Source: Mesorhizobium sp. NZP2298 (GTDB lineage Bacteria > Pseudomonadota > Alphaproteobacteria > Rhizobiales > Rhizobiaceae). From it: 64,000 bases of DNA. The notes under the pieces were generated by a model. It saw nothing but the letters and a program-made list of their open reading frames with translations. It made no database searches and had not been told where the DNA came from. The stretch covers positions 7,204,001 through 7,268,000 of the forward strand of contig NZ_CP033365.1 in NCBI RefSeq assembly GCF_013170825.1, given 5' to 3'. Position 1 is the first letter of the stretch. Every line of letters begins with the position of its first letter. This document shows positions 17,747 to 29,561 of the stretch, piece after piece. Made by a program: the position numbers and the translations under genes.

Positions 17747-18598
17747 GTGGCGTTCCAATGGCGGTTCCTGATCCTGGCGTCGCTGCTGATCGCGGCACTG
17801 CCTCTGGCTTCTGGGGCGCGCGCGACGGAACCGCAGGTGCCGGTGTTGTGGGACGCCAAGGAACGGTTGCCCAAGCCGGATCTTTCGGCCCTGCCACGGC
17901 TGCGGTTCCTGACGACCACGGATTTTCCACCCTTCAATTTCCTCGACGGCGCGGGAAAGCTGTCCGGTTTCCACATCGACCTGGCACGCGCCATCTGTGC
18001 CGAACTCGGCATTATCGACAAATGCCAGATCCAGGCATTGCCGTGGGCCGAGCTCGAGGGGGCGCTTGAGAAAGGCGAGGGCGAAGCCATCATCGCCGGC
18101 ATCGCCGCAACGCCACAGGCACGCCAGACATATGCCTTCTCACGCTCCTACCTGCAGTTTCCGGCGCGCTTCATCATGCCGAAGGGCAAGGCGTTGACGG
18201 AGCCGGTCTTCGACAAATTGCACGGCAAGCGTGTCGGCGTGCTCGCCGGCTCGGCGCATGAGCGCATGCTGCGCGACTATTTCAACACGGTTCAGATCGT
18301 CTCCTTCGACGGACCGGAAGCCCTCTACGGCGATCTCAAGGCGGGCAAGATCGACGCCGCCTTCGGTGACGGCATGCGCTTCGCCTTCTGGCTGGGCGGC
18401 TCGGATGCGGCCGGCTGCTGCCGCTTTGCCGGCGGCCCCTATCTGGCGCCCGAATATCTGGGGACGGGCATGGCCATCGCCACACGGGCGGACAATCCGG
18501 CCCTGGCCGCCGCGATCGATTACGCGCTGCAGGAGATTTCGATGAAAGGTACCTTCGCCGAATTCTACCTGCGCTACTTCCCGGTCAGTTTTTTCTGA
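17747..18598 (+). CDS. Periplasmic solute-binding protein (family 3)
   Basis: The product has a signal peptide (ILASLLIAALPLASGARA) and the bilobed family 3 fold: LRFLTTTDFPPFNFLDGAGK, GFHIDLARAIC and the later KAGKIDAAFGDG. This family usually captures amino acids or related compounds for ABC import, but no permease or ATPase gene is adjacent. It could be an orphan receptor. The start at 17747 (GTG, with GGAG upstream) is chosen; a GTG at 17729 would add six residues. Confidence 0.8.
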   Translation: MAFQWRFLILASLLIAALPLASGARATEPQVPVLWDAKERLPKPDLSALPRLRFLTTTDFPPFNFLDGAGKLSGFHIDLARAICAELGIIDKCQIQALPWAELEGALEKGEGEAIIAGIAATPQARQTYAFSRSYLQFPARFIMPKGKALTEPVFDKLHGKRVGVLAGSAHERMLRDYFNTVQIVSFDGPEALYGDLKAGKIDAAFGDGMRFAFWLGGSDAAGCCRFAGGPYLAPEYLGTGMAIATRADNPALAAAIDYALQEISMKGTFAEFYLRYFPVSFF

Positions 18599-18638
18599 TC
18601 CGGTCCCGGTCGGTGTTTCCGATCCGCCCGTAACGCCG

Positions 18639-19052
18639 TCAGGTAAGCGTGCGCAGCCGGGCCTTGGCCGCGCGGCCGATGGCGGCGACGGTCAGTGTGT
18701 CGAGATCGAGCTCACGGCGGATCAGCTGCAGCACCCGGACTTCTTCCAGGCGCATTTCGAGATCGATGGCGGCCACTTCGAAGGCGGCGGCATAAGCGGT
18801 ATCGCGCAGGCGCTCCGGCAGAGCTTCGGCGACTTGTGCCAGGACACCCTCCAGGCCGTCCTTCTCATGCAGCAGCTTCTGGCAAGCCTGGGCGACGGGA
18901 ACCAGCTGGTCCTGCTTGAAATCCTCGAAGACCGGCCATGAGCGGACAACATCGCCGATCCGGGCCAGTTCGACATCGGTCATGTCCCGATCGGAGGCCG
19001 AGGTGATGACCATCAGATAGATCAGGGCTTCATGCGGGGTCGGCGACGGCAT
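18639..19052 (-). CDS. TerB-family helical protein
   Basis: The 137-residue protein is predicted all-helical and resembles the TerB/DjlA-like tellurite-resistance domain, with acidic stretches such as SASDRDMTDVELARIG and FEVAAIDLEMRLEE that may bind a metal. No other ter genes are near, so a tellurite role is not implied. It is divergent from lysK across about 170 bases in which I see nothing beyond likely promoters. Confidence 0.72.
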   Translation of the reverse strand: MPSPTPHEALIYLMVITSASDRDMTDVELARIGDVVRSWPVFEDFKQDQLVPVAQACQKLLHEKDGLEGVLAQVAEALPERLRDTAYAAAFEVAAIDLEMRLEEVRVLQLIRRELDLDTLTVAAIGRAAKARLRTLT

Positions 19053-19221
19053 TCTTTACTCCTTGAACGGGCCTCGAAGGTAGGTAGGCGCCATCTGCGC
19101 CGCAAGGAAAAAGCGCTGCGCGCGTTGACGCTCCGGCCACGCACGCCTAGAGACCGGTTGAAAATCGACACCGCGGTCATATCAGGCGAATTTGGCCGGC
19201 GAATAATTGGAAAACAGGACC

Positions 19222-20868
19222 ATGGCGGGATCAAACATCATCGATCTCAACCCCGAGCTGCTGGCGGCTGCCGCCGAGAGCAAGGCGTGGCCGTTCGAGG
19301 AAGCCAAAAAGATCATCGAGCGCTACAAGGGCGCCGACTTTCCCGAAACGATCCTTTTCGAGACCGGCTATGGTCCGTCCGGCCTGCCGCATATCGGCAC
19401 GTTCGGCGAAGTGGCGCGCACATCGATGGTACGCCACGCGTTCCGCGTGCTGACGCAGGACAAGGTCGCGACCAAGCTCTTGTGCTTTTCCGACGACATG
19501 GACGGCATGCGCAAGATCCCCGACAGCGTGCCGGATCGCGCCGCGCTTGAGCCGCATCTGCACAAGCCGCTCTCTTCGGTTCCCAATCCGTTCGGCGGTG
19601 ACTATGCGAGCTTCGCCGACCACAACAACGCGATGCTCTGCCGCTTCCTGGACACGTTCGGCTTCGACTACGAATTCGCCAGTGCGACGCAGTACTACAA
19701 GTCGGGCCGTTTCGACGCGATGCTGCTTCGCGCCGCCGAGCGCTACGACAAGATCATGGCGGTGATGCTGCCGACGCTCGGACCCGAGCGGCAGGCGACG
19801 TACAGCCCGTTCCTGCCGATTTCTCCGAAGAGCGGCCGCGTGCTTTACGTGCCAATGAAGCATGTCGATGCCAAGGCCGGCACCATCACCTTCGATGACG
19901 AAGGCACCGAGACCACGCTTTCGATCACGGGCGGCAGGGTGAAGCTGCAGTGGAAGCCGGATTTCGGCATGCGCTGGGCAGCCCTTGGCGTCGATTTCGA
20001 GATGTTCGGCAAGGACCACCAGACCAATGCCGTGGTCTACGACCGCATCTGTGACATCCTGGGTGGGCGCGCGCCGGAGCATTTCGTCTACGAACTGTTC
20101 CTGGACGAGAACGGCCAGAAGATCTCGAAGTCGAAGGGCAACGGGCTGACCATCGACGAATGGCTGACCTACGCCCCGACCGAGAGCCTCGGGCTTTACA
20201 TGTACCAACGGCCGCGGCAGGCCAAGAAGCTCTATTTCGACGTCATCCCGCGGGCGGTGGACGAATATTACACCTTCCTCGCCGCCTACCCACGGCAGGA
20301 CTGGAAGGAGCGGCTGGGCAACCCGGTCTGGCATATGCATGACGGCAACCCGCCCGCCATCGACATGCCGGTGCCGTTCTCGCTGCTGCTCAACCTGGTC
20401 AGTGCTTCCAATGCGCAGAACAAGGATGTGCTGTGGGGCTTCATCTCGCGCCACGCCGCCGGCGTGACGCCGACCACCCATCCCGAACTCGACAGGCTGA
20501 CGGGCTATGCGATCCGCTATTTCGACGACTTCGTAAAGCCGACGAAAACATTCCGCGCCGCCGACGATGTCGAGCGCGAGGCACTGCAGGCACTGGACGC
20601 GGCGCTTGGCACGCTGCCAGCGGACGCCAGCGGCGAAGCGATCCAGAACGCCTCGCTCAACGTGGCGCGCAAGATCGAACGCTATCAGGATCATTCCAAG
20701 CAGAGCCCGGAAGGCGGCCCAGGCGTTTCTGGCGCCTTTTTCCAGATGATCTACCAGGTGCTCATCGGGCAGGAGCGCGGCCCGCGCTTCGGCTCGTTCG
20801 CCGCGCTCTACGGCGTCGCCGAGACCCGTGCGCTCATTCAGCAGGCGCTGGCTGATCAGCTGGCTTGA
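19222..20868 (+). CDS. lysK: Lysyl-tRNA synthetase, class I
   Basis: This is the archaeal-type class I enzyme that many alphaproteobacteria use in place of the class II LysS. The 548-residue protein has the HIGH-like motif [10 protein letters not shown] and the KMSKS-like motif KISKSKGNG in a Rossmann catalytic domain, followed by a helical anticodon-binding region. ATG 19222 follows AACAGGACC. Its last 35 bases overlap the end of the convergent thermonuclease-like gene. Confidence 0.95.
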   Translation: MAGSNIIDLNPELLAAAAESKAWPFEEAKKIIERYKGADFPETILFETGYGPSGLPHIGTFGEVARTSMVRHAFRVLTQDKVATKLLCFSDDMDGMRKIPDSVPDRAALEPHLHKPLSSVPNPFGGDYASFADHNNAMLCRFLDTFGFDYEFASATQYYKSGRFDAMLLRAAERYDKIMAVMLPTLGPERQATYSPFLPISPKSGRVLYVPMKHVDAKAGTITFDDEGTETTLSITGGRVKLQWKPDFGMRWAALGVDFEMFGKDHQTNAVVYDRICDILGGRAPEHFVYELFLDENGQKISKSKGNGLTIDEWLTYAPTESLGLYMYQRPRQAKKLYFDVIPRAVDEYYTFLAAYPRQDWKERLGNPVWHMHDGNPPAIDMPVPFSLLLNLVSASNAQNKDVLWGFISRHAAGVTPTTHPELDRLTGYAIRYFDDFVKPTKTFRAADDVEREALQALDAALGTLPADASGEAIQNASLNVARKIERYQDHSKQSPEGGPGVSGAFFQMIYQVLIGQERGPRFGSFAALYGVAETRALIQQALADQLA

Positions 20869-21745
20869 GGGCGCCGTCGACCTCTTCCAGGATCGAGCCC
20901 GGCGCCTGGGGCGCCGGGGCGGGCGCGGCGGGCATCGCCGAGATGCCGGCAAGATCCGGCGCCGGCCCGAAAATGCCCTTCTTCGCGCTTTGCGCCTTTT
21001 CGCCGGCCTCGACATAGGGCCCGCCCTTGGCGGCACGCGCCCAGCCGTTTTCGACCAGCCACTGGCCGACGTCCTGCTTGCCGATCCGGCATTCCGCTGC
21101 GATCCGGTCGCGCCCACCTTCGGGCGGCACCGTGCAAACCACCGCGCGGCCGCGCAGAAAGGCCCTGAACGCGCTGCGCGCGCGAATGCCGCACGGCCAG
21201 GATTTGCCGTCTGTGGTGCAGGCCTCGTCCTGCGCGACGACATCGATGCCGGAAACCGCGACGGAATAGCCTTTCGCCTCGATCAGGCCGGCGGCCGGCG
21301 CGACCGGCTGGAACAGCTTCGTGCCGTTCCAGTCGTCGGGCATCTTCGGCTTTGGCGGCATGGCCAGCGCCAGCTTGCTCAGCGGTTCGCGCGGCTCGAC
21401 CCGCTCGATTTCCCCGGCGGGCAGTTCCGGCGGCGCGACGACCTCCGGATCGATCGCCCGCGAATGCACCGCCGGCTTTGCCGGTGGCGCAGCGGCCGGC
21501 GCTGGAATGGCTGACGTAGCCGGCTCTTCCGGCCCGGCATCGGTGCCTGCCTGAGAGATCGTATCAACGCCAGGATCGATCTGGTCCACCGTGACGGTGC
21601 CTTCGCTTCCTTTCAGCGTGCGGCCGCCGGCGACGACCAGGGCCGCCATCACCGGAACCATCACAACCGCCAAGGCAAGATGAGGAAGCCGCACCAGTTC
21701 GGACCTACTGACTTGCCCAGACAATCCGCGCCACCCATTCGACAT
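20834..21745 (-). CDS. Membrane-anchored thermonuclease-like protein
   Basis: The 303-residue protein has an N-terminal membrane segment ([20 protein letters not shown]), a long Pro/Ala-rich linker and a C-terminal staphylococcal-nuclease-like domain ending [13 protein letters not shown] with [13 protein letters not shown]. The usual catalytic Asp and Arg positions are not clearly conserved, so nuclease activity is uncertain. Its start overlaps the end of the S24 gene by 41 bases; a later start at codon 29 is possible. Confidence 0.65.
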   Translation of the reverse strand: MSNGWRGLSGQVSRSELVRLPHLALAVVMVPVMAALVVAGGRTLKGSEGTVTVDQIDPGVDTISQAGTDAGPEEPATSAIPAPAAAPPAKPAVHSRAIDPEVVAPPELPAGEIERVEPREPLSKLALAMPPKPKMPDDWNGTKLFQPVAPAAGLIEAKGYSVAVSGIDVVAQDEACTTDGKSWPCGIRARSAFRAFLRGRAVVCTVPPEGGRDRIAAECRIGKQDVGQWLVENGWARAAKGGPYVEAGEKAQSAKKGIFGPAPDLAGISAMPAAPAPAPQAPGSILEEVDGALKPADQPAPAE

Positions 21746-22343
21746 CGCGCATGGGAATGTCGCGGTCGGGATGATCGGGATTGAGGGACACCAGCGCGAT
21801 CGACTTGATGGTCTGGCGCTCGAGCACCTTGGCCATCACCTCGCCTGACGTGGTCTTGACGACGACGCGATCGCCCTTGCGGGTGGCCGCGCCCGGCTCG
21901 ACGATGAGGACGTCACCATTGCGGTAGAGCGGCAACATGGAGTCGCCTTGCACCTGCAGCGCATAGGAGCTTTCGGTCGACTGCGCCGGCAGTTCGACCA
22001 GATCCCAGCCCTGCCCTGCCGGAAAACCGGCATCGTCGAAAAAGCCGCCGGCGCCGGCCTGGGCAAAACCAAGCAAGGGCACGGATCGCCGGTAGGCGGG
22101 CGCGGCGCTCATGCGGCCTTCGATAAGCCCGGTGAATTCGTCGAGTGAAGCACCCGTCGCCTCGATGATCTTGGCCAGCGATTCGGTCGAAGGCCAGCGT
22201 GGCCGGCCGTCGGACGACAGGCGTTTCGATTTGTTGAAAGCAGTCGAATCGAGCCCCGCGCGCCTTGCCAAACCTGAAGCCGAAAGCGAATAGCGCTCGG
22301 CGAGAGCATCGATGGCGGCCCAGACGCGGTCGTGCGAGAGCAT
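21705..22343 (-). CDS. S24-family transcriptional regulator
   Basis: The 212-residue protein joins an N-terminal helix-turn-helix region (SLSASGLARRAGLDSTAFNK) to a LexA/CI-like C-terminal peptidase fold with the catalytic Ser in GDSMLP and Lys in RVVVKTTSG. Such proteins are repressors, sometimes self-cleaving in the SOS response. The start at 22343 has GGAG upstream. It lies in host sequence, and I see no phage genes around it. It shares a transcript with the thermonuclease-like gene. Confidence 0.85.
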   Translation of the reverse strand: MLSHDRVWAAIDALAERYSLSASGLARRAGLDSTAFNKSKRLSSDGRPRWPSTESLAKIIEATGASLDEFTGLIEGRMSAAPAYRRSVPLLGFAQAGAGGFFDDAGFPAGQGWDLVELPAQSTESSYALQVQGDSMLPLYRNGDVLIVEPGAATRKGDRVVVKTTSGEVMAKVLERQTIKSIALVSLNPDHPDRDIPMRDVEWVARIVWASQ

Positions 22344-22468
22344 GTCGTGCTCTCCTTCGAAACAGGAAAAAATGCCTGTTCGTTCTAGTCCGCGAAGGCC
22401 GCTTTGTCCACCGGCACCACTCACACGACACACATTCGTGTCGACCCTGGACATTGGGATTCCCGGGA

Positions 22469-23014
22469 TCAATTGGCCGCCTTGGCGAGGGTACGCAAAC
22501 CCTGGTGCGACGCCATGAAAATCCGTTCCGCTTCCGTTGGCTGTCGTGGATCGACTGTGCGACCAAGGGCTGCAACAACCTCGGCAATGTCGAGGAAGCG
22601 GCGAGCCTTGCGGTCGTAGACGCCGGCGGTCGTCAGGATCAAAGCAGCCGTCTCGCCATTGTCGAGGACGAAACGGTGCTTGCCGATGACCTGGCTGCCT
22701 TCCCAGGTTTCGATCGACGACACCACTTCGAAGCGGCGCCACAGCCTGATCTCGCGTGCGTAGACCGCCTGCAGCCCGCCCATCATCGGCGCCCAGCCGT
22801 TCTTCCGCGCCAGCGTGATCAGCCCCGCGCGGACAAAGAGGTCAATGCGGCCGAGGTCGGCCAGCATCATGTAGCGCGCATTGTTGAGATGGATGTTGAA
22901 ATCGATGTCGGTCGGCAGGCAGCGAAAGGCCAGCCGGCCTTCACCGCCCATCACATAGGGGCCACGGCTTCGAGCCGTGGCCAGCATGCGCGCCATGCGC
23001 GCCCAGACGTACAT
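22469..23014 (-). CDS. Acyl-CoA thioesterase (hot-dog fold)
   Basis: The 181-residue protein has the 4HBT-type hot-dog pattern, with FRCLPTDIDFNIHLNNARYM containing the likely catalytic Asp-His region. It would hydrolyse acyl-CoA esters in the cytoplasm. It begins 10 bases after the FadB-type gene and is the last gene of the fatty-acid operon, so a role in acyl-CoA balance is inferred. Confidence 0.78.
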   Translation of the reverse strand: MYVWARMARMLATARSRGPYVMGGEGRLAFRCLPTDIDFNIHLNNARYMMLADLGRIDLFVRAGLITLARKNGWAPMMGGLQAVYAREIRLWRRFEVVSSIETWEGSQVIGKHRFVLDNGETAALILTTAGVYDRKARRFLDIAEVVAALGRTVDPRQPTEAERIFMASHQGLRTLAKAAN

Positions 23015-23023
23015 AATCCCGCG

Positions 23024-25243
23024 TCAGGCGGCTTGCTTCACGTCGCCCTTTGCGTAGGGGTCGAAGCGTTCGTAGAAGGTCTCGCCCTTCTCGGCCATGT
23101 CGATGAGAAGCCTGGGCGCCTTGAATTCGGCGCCATATTTCTTCTGCAGCCCCTTGGCGATCTTGACGAAGCGCTTGGCGCCGATGCCGTCGATGTAGGA
23201 CAGCGCACCGCCGGTATAGGGCGCGAAGCCGAAGGCCAGGATCGACCCAACATCGGCCTCGCGCGGGTCGGTGACGATGCCCTCTTCCATCACCCGTGCC
23301 GCCTCCAGCGCGATGGTGACGAGCAGCCGCTGCTGCAGTTCCTCGTAGTCGACTTTCTCGGGCTCGAGCTGCGGATAGAGGTCCTTCAACCCCGGCCACA
23401 GCTTCTTCTTGGCGGGCTTGGCCGGATAGTCATAAAAGCCCTTGCCATTCTTGCGGCCGAAACGGCCATGGTCGTCGACCATGGTGTTGATCAGTGCCAT
23501 CTGTTTGGGGTCGACGGCCTTATCGCCGAGATCCCTGATGGTCTGCTTCATGATCTTCTGGGCAAGGTCGATCGCCGTCTCGTCGGTCAGCGCCAAGGGA
23601 CCGACCGGCATGCCGGCGGCCTTTGCCGCATTCTCGATCATCGGCGCGGGAACGCCTTCGATCAGCATCTTGTAGGCTTCAGACATGTAGCGCAGCACGC
23701 AGCGATTGACGTAGAAGCCGCGCGTGTCGTTGACGACGATCGGCGTCTTCTTGATGGCACGGACGAAATCGATCGCGGTCGCCAGCGCCTTGTCGCCGGT
23801 CTTCTTGCCCAAAATGATCTCGACCAGCATCATCTTGTCGACCGGCGAGAAGAAGTGGATGCCGACAAAATTCTTCGGCCGCGCCGAATTCTTCGCCAGC
23901 GAGGTGATCGGGATGGTCGAGGTGTTGGACGCGAAGATCGCCGAGGACTTCAGCACGGCCTCCGCCTGTTCGGTGGCGGCCTTCTTGACGGCGGAATCCT
24001 CGAACACCGCCTCGACGACGAGGTCGCAACCGGCAAGGTCGGCATAGTCGGCCGTGGGCGTGATCAGCGACAGGAGCTTGTCCTTCTCCTCCGGCTTGGC
24101 GCGGCCCTTCTTGACCTGATCCGAGACCAGGCTGTCGGAATGCGCCTTGCCCTTCTGAGCGGACTCGATATCGCGGTCGAGCAGCACCACCGGGATACCG
24201 GCCTTGGCCGTGACGTAGGCGATGCCGGCGCCCATGAAACCGGCGCCGAGAATGCCGATCTTCTTGAATTTGGTCTCCGGCACGCCGGCCGGGCGGCGCG
24301 CGCCCTTGTTCAGTTCCTGCAGCGACACGAACAGCGAGCGGATCATCGCCGCCGCTTCCCTGGTCCGCATGATCTCGGTGAAATAGCGCTGCTCGATCCT
24401 GAGCGCGGTGTCGAACGGCACCAGCAGGCCTTCATAGACGCATTTCAGGATGGCGGCGGCGGCCGGGTAGTTGCCATAGGTCTCGCGACGCAGGATGGCG
24501 ATGGCCGGCGGCCAGAGATTGAAGCCGGCCGGCGAATAGATCTGGCCGCCGGGCAGCTTGAAGCCCTTCTCGTCCCAGGGCTGGACCGCTTTCAATCCGT
24601 TCCTGATCATGGCCTTGGCGGTCTCGATCAGCTTGGCCGGCTCGGCGATCTCGTGGATCAGGCCCATGGCCTTCGCCTTCTGCGGCGACAGATTCTGGCC
24701 CGACGTCAGCATCTGCAAAGCCTGCTGTTGATCGGTCAGCCGCGGCACACGCTGGGTGCCGCCGGCGCCGGGGAAGATGCCGACCTTGACTTCCGGCAAG
24801 GCCATCTTGACCTTGTCTGAATCAGCGGCGACGCGACCGTGGCAGGCCAGCGACAATTCGAAAGCGCCGCCCATGCAGGTGCCGTTGATCGCCGATACCC
24901 AGGGCTTGCCTGATGTTTCGAGCTTGCGCCACAGGCCGCCCATGCGGCCGGCATTGTCGAACAGCAGCTTTGCCGCCTTCTCCGGATCCTTGTCTTTCTC
25001 CCTGGCAAAGACCGCCAGCATCTTCTGGAGCATGGTGAGATCGGCGCCGCCGGAGAAGCTGTCCTTGCCCGAGGTGATCACCGCACCCTTGATGCCGGCA
25101 TCGGCCACCACATGGTCGATGATCTTGTCCAGCTCGCCCATCACCTCCTCGGTGAACACGTTCATCGAGCGGTCCGGCATGTTCCAGGTAACGAGCGCAA
25201 TGCCGTCAGCGTCGGTATCGAGGGTGAAATTGATGTAGCTCAT
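23024..25243 (-). CDS. FadB-type multifunctional enoyl-CoA hydratase / 3-hydroxyacyl-CoA dehydrogenase
   Basis: This 739-residue two-domain enzyme performs the hydration and oxidation steps of beta-oxidation. The N-terminal crotonase domain has [12 protein letters not shown] and [14 protein letters not shown], with a catalytic Glu in [10 protein letters not shown]. The C-terminal dehydrogenase has the NAD motif [12 protein letters not shown] and [16 protein letters not shown] 25243 follows GGGGAGAG. It lies 13 bases after the thiolase gene, its natural partner. Confidence 0.92.
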   Translation of the reverse strand: MSYINFTLDTDADGIALVTWNMPDRSMNVFTEEVMGELDKIIDHVVADAGIKGAVITSGKDSFSGGADLTMLQKMLAVFAREKDKDPEKAAKLLFDNAGRMGGLWRKLETSGKPWVSAINGTCMGGAFELSLACHGRVAADSDKVKMALPEVKVGIFPGAGGTQRVPRLTDQQQALQMLTSGQNLSPQKAKAMGLIHEIAEPAKLIETAKAMIRNGLKAVQPWDEKGFKLPGGQIYSPAGFNLWPPAIAILRRETYGNYPAAAAILKCVYEGLLVPFDTALRIEQRYFTEIMRTREAAAMIRSLFVSLQELNKGARRPAGVPETKFKKIGILGAGFMGAGIAYVTAKAGIPVVLLDRDIESAQKGKAHSDSLVSDQVKKGRAKPEEKDKLLSLITPTADYADLAGCDLVVEAVFEDSAVKKAATEQAEAVLKSSAIFASNTSTIPITSLAKNSARPKNFVGIHFFSPVDKMMLVEIILGKKTGDKALATAIDFVRAIKKTPIVVNDTRGFYVNRCVLRYMSEAYKMLIEGVPAPMIENAAKAAGMPVGPLALTDETAIDLAQKIMKQTIRDLGDKAVDPKQMALINTMVDDHGRFGRKNGKGFYDYPAKPAKKKLWPGLKDLYPQLEPEKVDYEELQQRLLVTIALEAARVMEEGIVTDPREADVGSILAFGFAPYTGGALSYIDGIGAKRFVKIAKGLQKKYGAEFKAPRLLIDMAEKGETFYERFDPYAKGDVKQAA

Positions 25244-25256
25244 TGTTCTCTCCCCG

Positions 25257-26465
25257 TCAGACGCGTTCGATGATCGTTGCGGTGCCCATGCCGGCACCGA
25301 TACACAGCGTCACCAGCGCGGTGTTGAGATCGCGGCGTTCGAGTTCGTCCAGCACCGTGCCCAAGATCATCGCGCCGGTGGCGCCGAGCGGATGGCCCAT
25401 GGCAATGGCGCCGCCATTGACGTTGATCCTGTCGTGCGGGATGTCGAAGGCCTGCATGTAGCGCAGCACCACCGAGGCGAAGGCCTCGTTGAGCTCGAAC
25501 AAGTCGATGTCCGACAGCTTCATCTTGGCGCGCTTCAGGAGCTTCTCTGTGACGTCGACCGGACCGGTCAGCATCAGCACCGGCTCGGAACCGATATTGG
25601 CAAAGGTGCGGATACGCGCGCGGGGTTTGAGGCCCATGGATTTCCCGGCCTTCTTCGAGCCGAGCAGCACGGCCGCCGCGCCATCGACGATGCCGGACGA
25701 GTTGCCAGCGTGGTGGACGTGGTTGACCTCTTCCACCTCGGGGTGCTTCTGCACCGCGACCGCGTCGAAACCGCCCATTTCGCCGGGCATGACGAAGGAC
25801 GGGTTGAGCGATGCGAGCGACTGCATGTCGGTCGAAGGCCGCATGTGCTCGTCATGGTCGAGAATGGTGAGCCCGTTCTGGTCCTTGATCGGAATAACCG
25901 AATTCTTGAAGCGGCCGTCGGCCCAGGATTTGGCGGCACGTTTCTGGCTCTCGACCGCATAAGCGTCGACGTCGTCGCGCGAGAAACCGTATTTGGTGGC
26001 GATCAGGTCGGCCGAGATGCCTTGCGGCACGAACCAGCCGGGCAGGCCGACCGACGGGTCCATGAACCAGGCGCCGCCGGAGGCGCCCATGCCGACGCGC
26101 GACATGGATTCGACACCGCCGGCGATGACGATCTCGTCGGCGCCCTGCGCGATCTTGGCGGCGCCGAAATTGATGGCATCGAGACCCGAGGCGCAGAAGC
26201 GCGAGATCTGCATGCCCGGCGCCTTGGTGTCGTAGCCGGCCTCGAAGGCGGCGGCGCGCGGAATGACCGAACCCGCCTCGCCGACAGGATCGACGCAGCC
26301 GAAGATGATGTCGTCGACTGTACCGGTGTCGAGCCCGTTGCGGTCGCGCAATGCCTCGAGCGTCTTGGCGGCAAGCCGCACCGCCGGCACCTCGTGCAGC
26401 GATCCGTCCTTCTTGCCCTTGCCGCGCGGCGTGCGCACGGCGTCGTAGACATAAGCCTCAGCCAT
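25257..26465 (-). CDS. Acetyl-CoA C-acyltransferase (thiolase)
   Basis: This 402-residue thiolase cleaves 3-ketoacyl-CoA in beta-oxidation. It has the nucleophilic Cys91 in RFCASGLDA, the His motif [12 protein letters not shown] and the C-terminal Cys in CIGAGMG. It sits between an acyl-CoA dehydrogenase and the FadB-type gene in the same operon, which favours degradation over biosynthesis. Confidence 0.93.
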   Translation of the reverse strand: MAEAYVYDAVRTPRGKGKKDGSLHEVPAVRLAAKTLEALRDRNGLDTGTVDDIIFGCVDPVGEAGSVIPRAAAFEAGYDTKAPGMQISRFCASGLDAINFGAAKIAQGADEIVIAGGVESMSRVGMGASGGAWFMDPSVGLPGWFVPQGISADLIATKYGFSRDDVDAYAVESQKRAAKSWADGRFKNSVIPIKDQNGLTILDHDEHMRPSTDMQSLASLNPSFVMPGEMGGFDAVAVQKHPEVEEVNHVHHAGNSSGIVDGAAAVLLGSKKAGKSMGLKPRARIRTFANIGSEPVLMLTGPVDVTEKLLKRAKMKLSDIDLFELNEAFASVVLRYMQAFDIPHDRINVNGGAIAMGHPLGATGAMILGTVLDELERRDLNTALVTLCIGAGMGTATIIERV

Positions 26466-26498
26466 TTTCTTGCTCCTTGGGTTTGCCGGTCGCCACTC

Positions 26499-27668
26499 TC
26501 AGAGAGAGCGTCCGATCAGCAATTTCATGATCTCGTTGGTGCCGCCGTAGATGCGCTGGACGCGAGCGTCGCGGAACATGCGGGCGATCGGATATTCATT
26601 CATGTAGCCATAGCCGCCATGCAATTGAAGGCATTCGTCGACGACTTTGCCCTGCAGGTCGCTCAACCAGTATTTCGCCATCGACGCCGTCACCGGATCG
26701 AGGCCGCCATTGATGTGGCGGGTGACGCAATCATTGTAGAAGACGCGGCCGATGGTGGCCTCGGTCTTGAGCTCGGCCAGCTTGAACTGGGTGTTCTGGA
26801 AATCGATGATCGCCTTGCCGAAGGCCTTGCGCTCCTTGACGTAGTCGATGGTCAGCGCCAGCGCCCGCTCGATCATGGCGATGGCGCCGGTGCCGATCTG
26901 CAACCGCTCCTGCGGCAACTGCTGCATCAGCTGGATGAAGCCCTGGCCTTCCTCGTGGCCAAGCAGATTGGCGGTCGGCACGCGCACGTCGTTGAAGAAC
27001 AGTTCCGACGTGTCGTTGGCCTTCAGGCCGATCTTGTCGAGGTTGCGACCGCGCTCGAAACCGTCGACCTCATCGGTCTCGACGACGATCAGCGAGGTGC
27101 CCTTGGCGCCCTTTTCCGGATCGGTCTTGGTGACGACGATGATGAAGTTGGCGAGCTGGCCGTTGGTGATGAAGGTCTTGGAGCCGTTGATCCTGTACTG
27201 GTTGCCGTCTTTCTCAGCCCGCGTCTTGACGCCCTGCAGATCGGAGCCGGCACCAGGCTCGGTCATGGCGATGGCGCCGATCAGCTCGCCGGTCGCGAGC
27301 TTCGGCAGCCATTTCCTCTTCTGCTCCTCGGAGCCGTAGTGCAGGATATAAGGGGCGACGATCGAATTGTGCAGGCCGATGCCGAAACCGTCGACGCCGA
27401 CATGGCCGATCGCCTCGATGATGGCGCTCTCATGCGCGAAGGTGCCGCCGGACCCACCATACTGCTCCGGCATCGAGGCACAAAGCAGGCCGGCGGCACC
27501 CGCCTTCAGCCAACTTTCGCGGTCGACCATCTCGTTCTTCTCGAACTCGTCGTAGCGCGGCGCGATCTCCTCCGCCATGAAGCGGGTCGCCATGTCGTAG
27601 AGCATGCCGACCTCGTCCGCCGCCCAGGCGGGCTTGGGAAGGCCAAGTATTTCGGCGGGGTTGGTCAT
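26499..27668 (-). CDS. Acyl-CoA dehydrogenase
   Basis: This 389-residue FAD enzyme introduces the first double bond in acyl-CoA oxidation. It shows the family signatures AMTEPGAGSDL and QLHGGYGYMNEYP and the C-terminal RIYGGTNEIMK. ATG 27668 is chosen with GGAGGAG further upstream; the preceding codons look non-coding. A short palindrome (CTCCCCTCGAGGGAG) separates it from the next dehydrogenase gene. Confidence 0.92.
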   Translation of the reverse strand: MTNPAEILGLPKPAWAADEVGMLYDMATRFMAEEIAPRYDEFEKNEMVDRESWLKAGAAGLLCASMPEQYGGSGGTFAHESAIIEAIGHVGVDGFGIGLHNSIVAPYILHYGSEEQKRKWLPKLATGELIGAIAMTEPGAGSDLQGVKTRAEKDGNQYRINGSKTFITNGQLANFIIVVTKTDPEKGAKGTSLIVVETDEVDGFERGRNLDKIGLKANDTSELFFNDVRVPTANLLGHEEGQGFIQLMQQLPQERLQIGTGAIAMIERALALTIDYVKERKAFGKAIIDFQNTQFKLAELKTEATIGRVFYNDCVTRHINGGLDPVTASMAKYWLSDLQGKVVDECLQLHGGYGYMNEYPIARMFRDARVQRIYGGTNEIMKLLIGRSL

Positions 27669-27770
27669 GTGGATATGGTACTCCTCCCAGAGCGCATCGT
27701 CGGAGTTGAGGTCGGCGCACGTCACGCGGGCCTCAACCGCCCCTCCCCTCGAGGGAGAAGGCAACCATCT

Positions 27771-29561
27771 TTAGAACGCTTCGGCGGGCAGGGCCATCAG
27801 CGTGTCCGCGCCACTCGAAATACGGGCGAGATGGGCCGACGTCTCCGGCATGATCCGCTCCATGAAGAAGCGCGCCGTCACCACCTTGTTGTCGTAGAAG
27901 GACTGGGTACCGTTGGCGCCGGTCTTGCCCTGTGCCACCTTGGCCATCTGCGCCCACATGTAGCCCAGCGCGACAAGGCCGAAGAGATGCATGTAGTCGG
28001 TCGAGGCCGCACCGGCATTGTCGGGCTTGGCCATGCCATTCTGCACCAGCCACATGGTCGCCGTCTGCAGGTCGTTGAGGCCCTTCTTCAGAGCCTTGGT
28101 GAACGGCGCCATCTTCTCGTCGGCGCGGTTTTCCTCGCAGAATTCGCCGACCTCCTTGAAGAAGGCCTGGATGGCGCGACCGCCATTCAGCCCGAGCTTG
28201 CGGCCGACGAGGTCGAGCGCCTGGATGCCGTTGGCGCCTTCATAGATCATGGCGATGCGGGCATCGCGCACGAACTGGCTCATGCCGTGCTCTTCGATAT
28301 AGCCGTGACCGCCGAAAACCTGCTGGGCCATCACCGCATGGTCGAAACCCTTGTCGGTGAGCACGCCCTTGACCACAGGCGTCATCAGCCCGGTGTAGTC
28401 GTCGGCGGCCTGGCGGTCCTTGTCGTCGGCGGAGCGATGCGCGATGTCGGACTTGATGGCGGTCCACAGCGCCAGCGCGCGGCCGGCTTCGTTGAAGGCC
28501 TTCATGGTCATCAGCGAACGGCGGATGTCGGGATGGACGATGATCGGGTCGGCCTTCTTGTCCGGCGCCTTGGCACCCGACAGCGAACGACCCTGCAAGC
28601 GGTCCTTGGCGTAGGCGACAGCGTTCTGGTAGGCAATCTCCGACAGCGACAGCCCTTGCAGGCCGACGCCGAGGCGGGCTTCGTTCATCATCGTGAACAT
28701 CGCCTTGAGGCCGCCATTGGCCTCGCCCAGCAGCGTGCCTTCGGCCTCATCATAGTTCATGACGCAGGTCGAATTGCCGTGGATGCCCATCTTCTCCTCG
28801 ATCGAGCCGCAGGAGAGCGTGTTCTTCTCGCCCGGATTGCCCGAAGCATCGAGCTTGAGCTTCGGCACGATGAACAACGAAATGCCCTTCACACCTTCCG
28901 GCGCCCCCTCGATGCGAGCCAGCACCAGATGGACAATGTTGTCCGACATATCGTGCTCGCCGGCCGAAATGAAGATCTTCTGGCCCGAAATCCTGTAGGT
29001 GCCGTTGCCGTTCGGCACCGCCTTGGTGCGCAGCAGGCCGAGATCGGTGCCGCAATGCGGCTCGGTCAGGTTCATGGTGCCGGTCCAGGAGCCCTCGACC
29101 ATCCTGGGCAGCCAGGTCGCCTTCTGCTCGTCGGTACCGTGGGTGATGATCGCCGCGATCGCGCCTTGCGTCAGGCCCGGATACATCATCAGGGCCATGT
29201 TGGCCGAGACCATGTACTCGGAGACCGCCTGGTGCACCATGTAGGGCAGCCCCTGGCCGCCGAACTCGACCGGTGCGGCCAGCCCCATCCAGCCGCCCTC
29301 GCGATACTGGTCGAAGGCCTCCTTGAAGCCTTTCGGCGTCGTCACCGAACCGTCGTCGTGACGGACACAGCCTTCCATGTCGCCGACACGGTTGAGCGGA
29401 TGCATGACGTTTTCGGCGAGCTTGGCGCCCTCGGCGAGGATCGCTTCCAGAACGTCGGGCGTGGCGTCGGCAAATCCGGGAAGGTTGGAATAGCGCTGAT
29501 AGCCCAGCACCTCGTTGAGTACGAACAGCGTATCCTGAACCGGAGCCCTGTATGTCGGCAT
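27771..29561 (-). CDS. Large acyl-CoA dehydrogenase with C-terminal extension
   Basis: The 596-residue protein belongs to the longer acyl-CoA dehydrogenase group with an added N-terminal segment ([20 protein letters not shown]) and a C-terminal domain after the core. The core includes [13 protein letters not shown] and [11 protein letters not shown]. It likely handles longer acyl chains. It is the first gene of the fatty-acid operon and has a strong MerR-type operator about 90 bases upstream. Confidence 0.9.
   Translation of the reverse strand: MPTYRAPVQDTLFVLNEVLGYQRYSNLPGFADATPDVLEAILAEGAKLAENVMHPLNRVGDMEGCVRHDDGSVTTPKGFKEAFDQYREGGWMGLAAPVEFGGQGLPYMVHQAVSEYMVSANMALMMYPGLTQGAIAAIITHGTDEQKATWLPRMVEGSWTGTMNLTEPHCGTDLGLLRTKAVPNGNGTYRISGQKIFISAGEHDMSDNIVHLVLARIEGAPEGVKGISLFIVPKLKLDASGNPGEKNTLSCGSIEEKMGIHGNSTCVMNYDEAEGTLLGEANGGLKAMFTMMNEARLGVGLQGLSLSEIAYQNAVAYAKDRLQGRSLSGAKAPDKKADPIIVHPDIRRSLMTMKAFNEAGRALALWTAIKSDIAHRSADDKDRQAADDYTGLMTPVVKGVLTDKGFDHAVMAQQVFGGHGYIEEHGMSQFVRDARIAMIYEGANGIQALDLVGRKLGLNGGRAIQAFFKEVGEFCEENRADEKMAPFTKALKKGLNDLQTATMWLVQNGMAKPDNAGAASTDYMHLFGLVALGYMWAQMAKVAQGKTGANGTQSFYDNKVVTARFFMERIMPETSAHLARISSGADTLMALPAEAF

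Noticed and set aside
17494..18102. Minus-strand open frame opposite the solute-binding protein
   Set aside because: It is antisense to a gene with a clear signal peptide and family motifs.
19231..21243. A 670-codon minus-strand open frame
   Set aside because: It is antisense to lysK, which has intact HIGH and KMSKS motifs.
22265..24820. An 851-codon plus-strand open frame
   Set aside because: It is the shadow of the FadB-type and thioesterase genes, whose motifs are complete on the minus strand.
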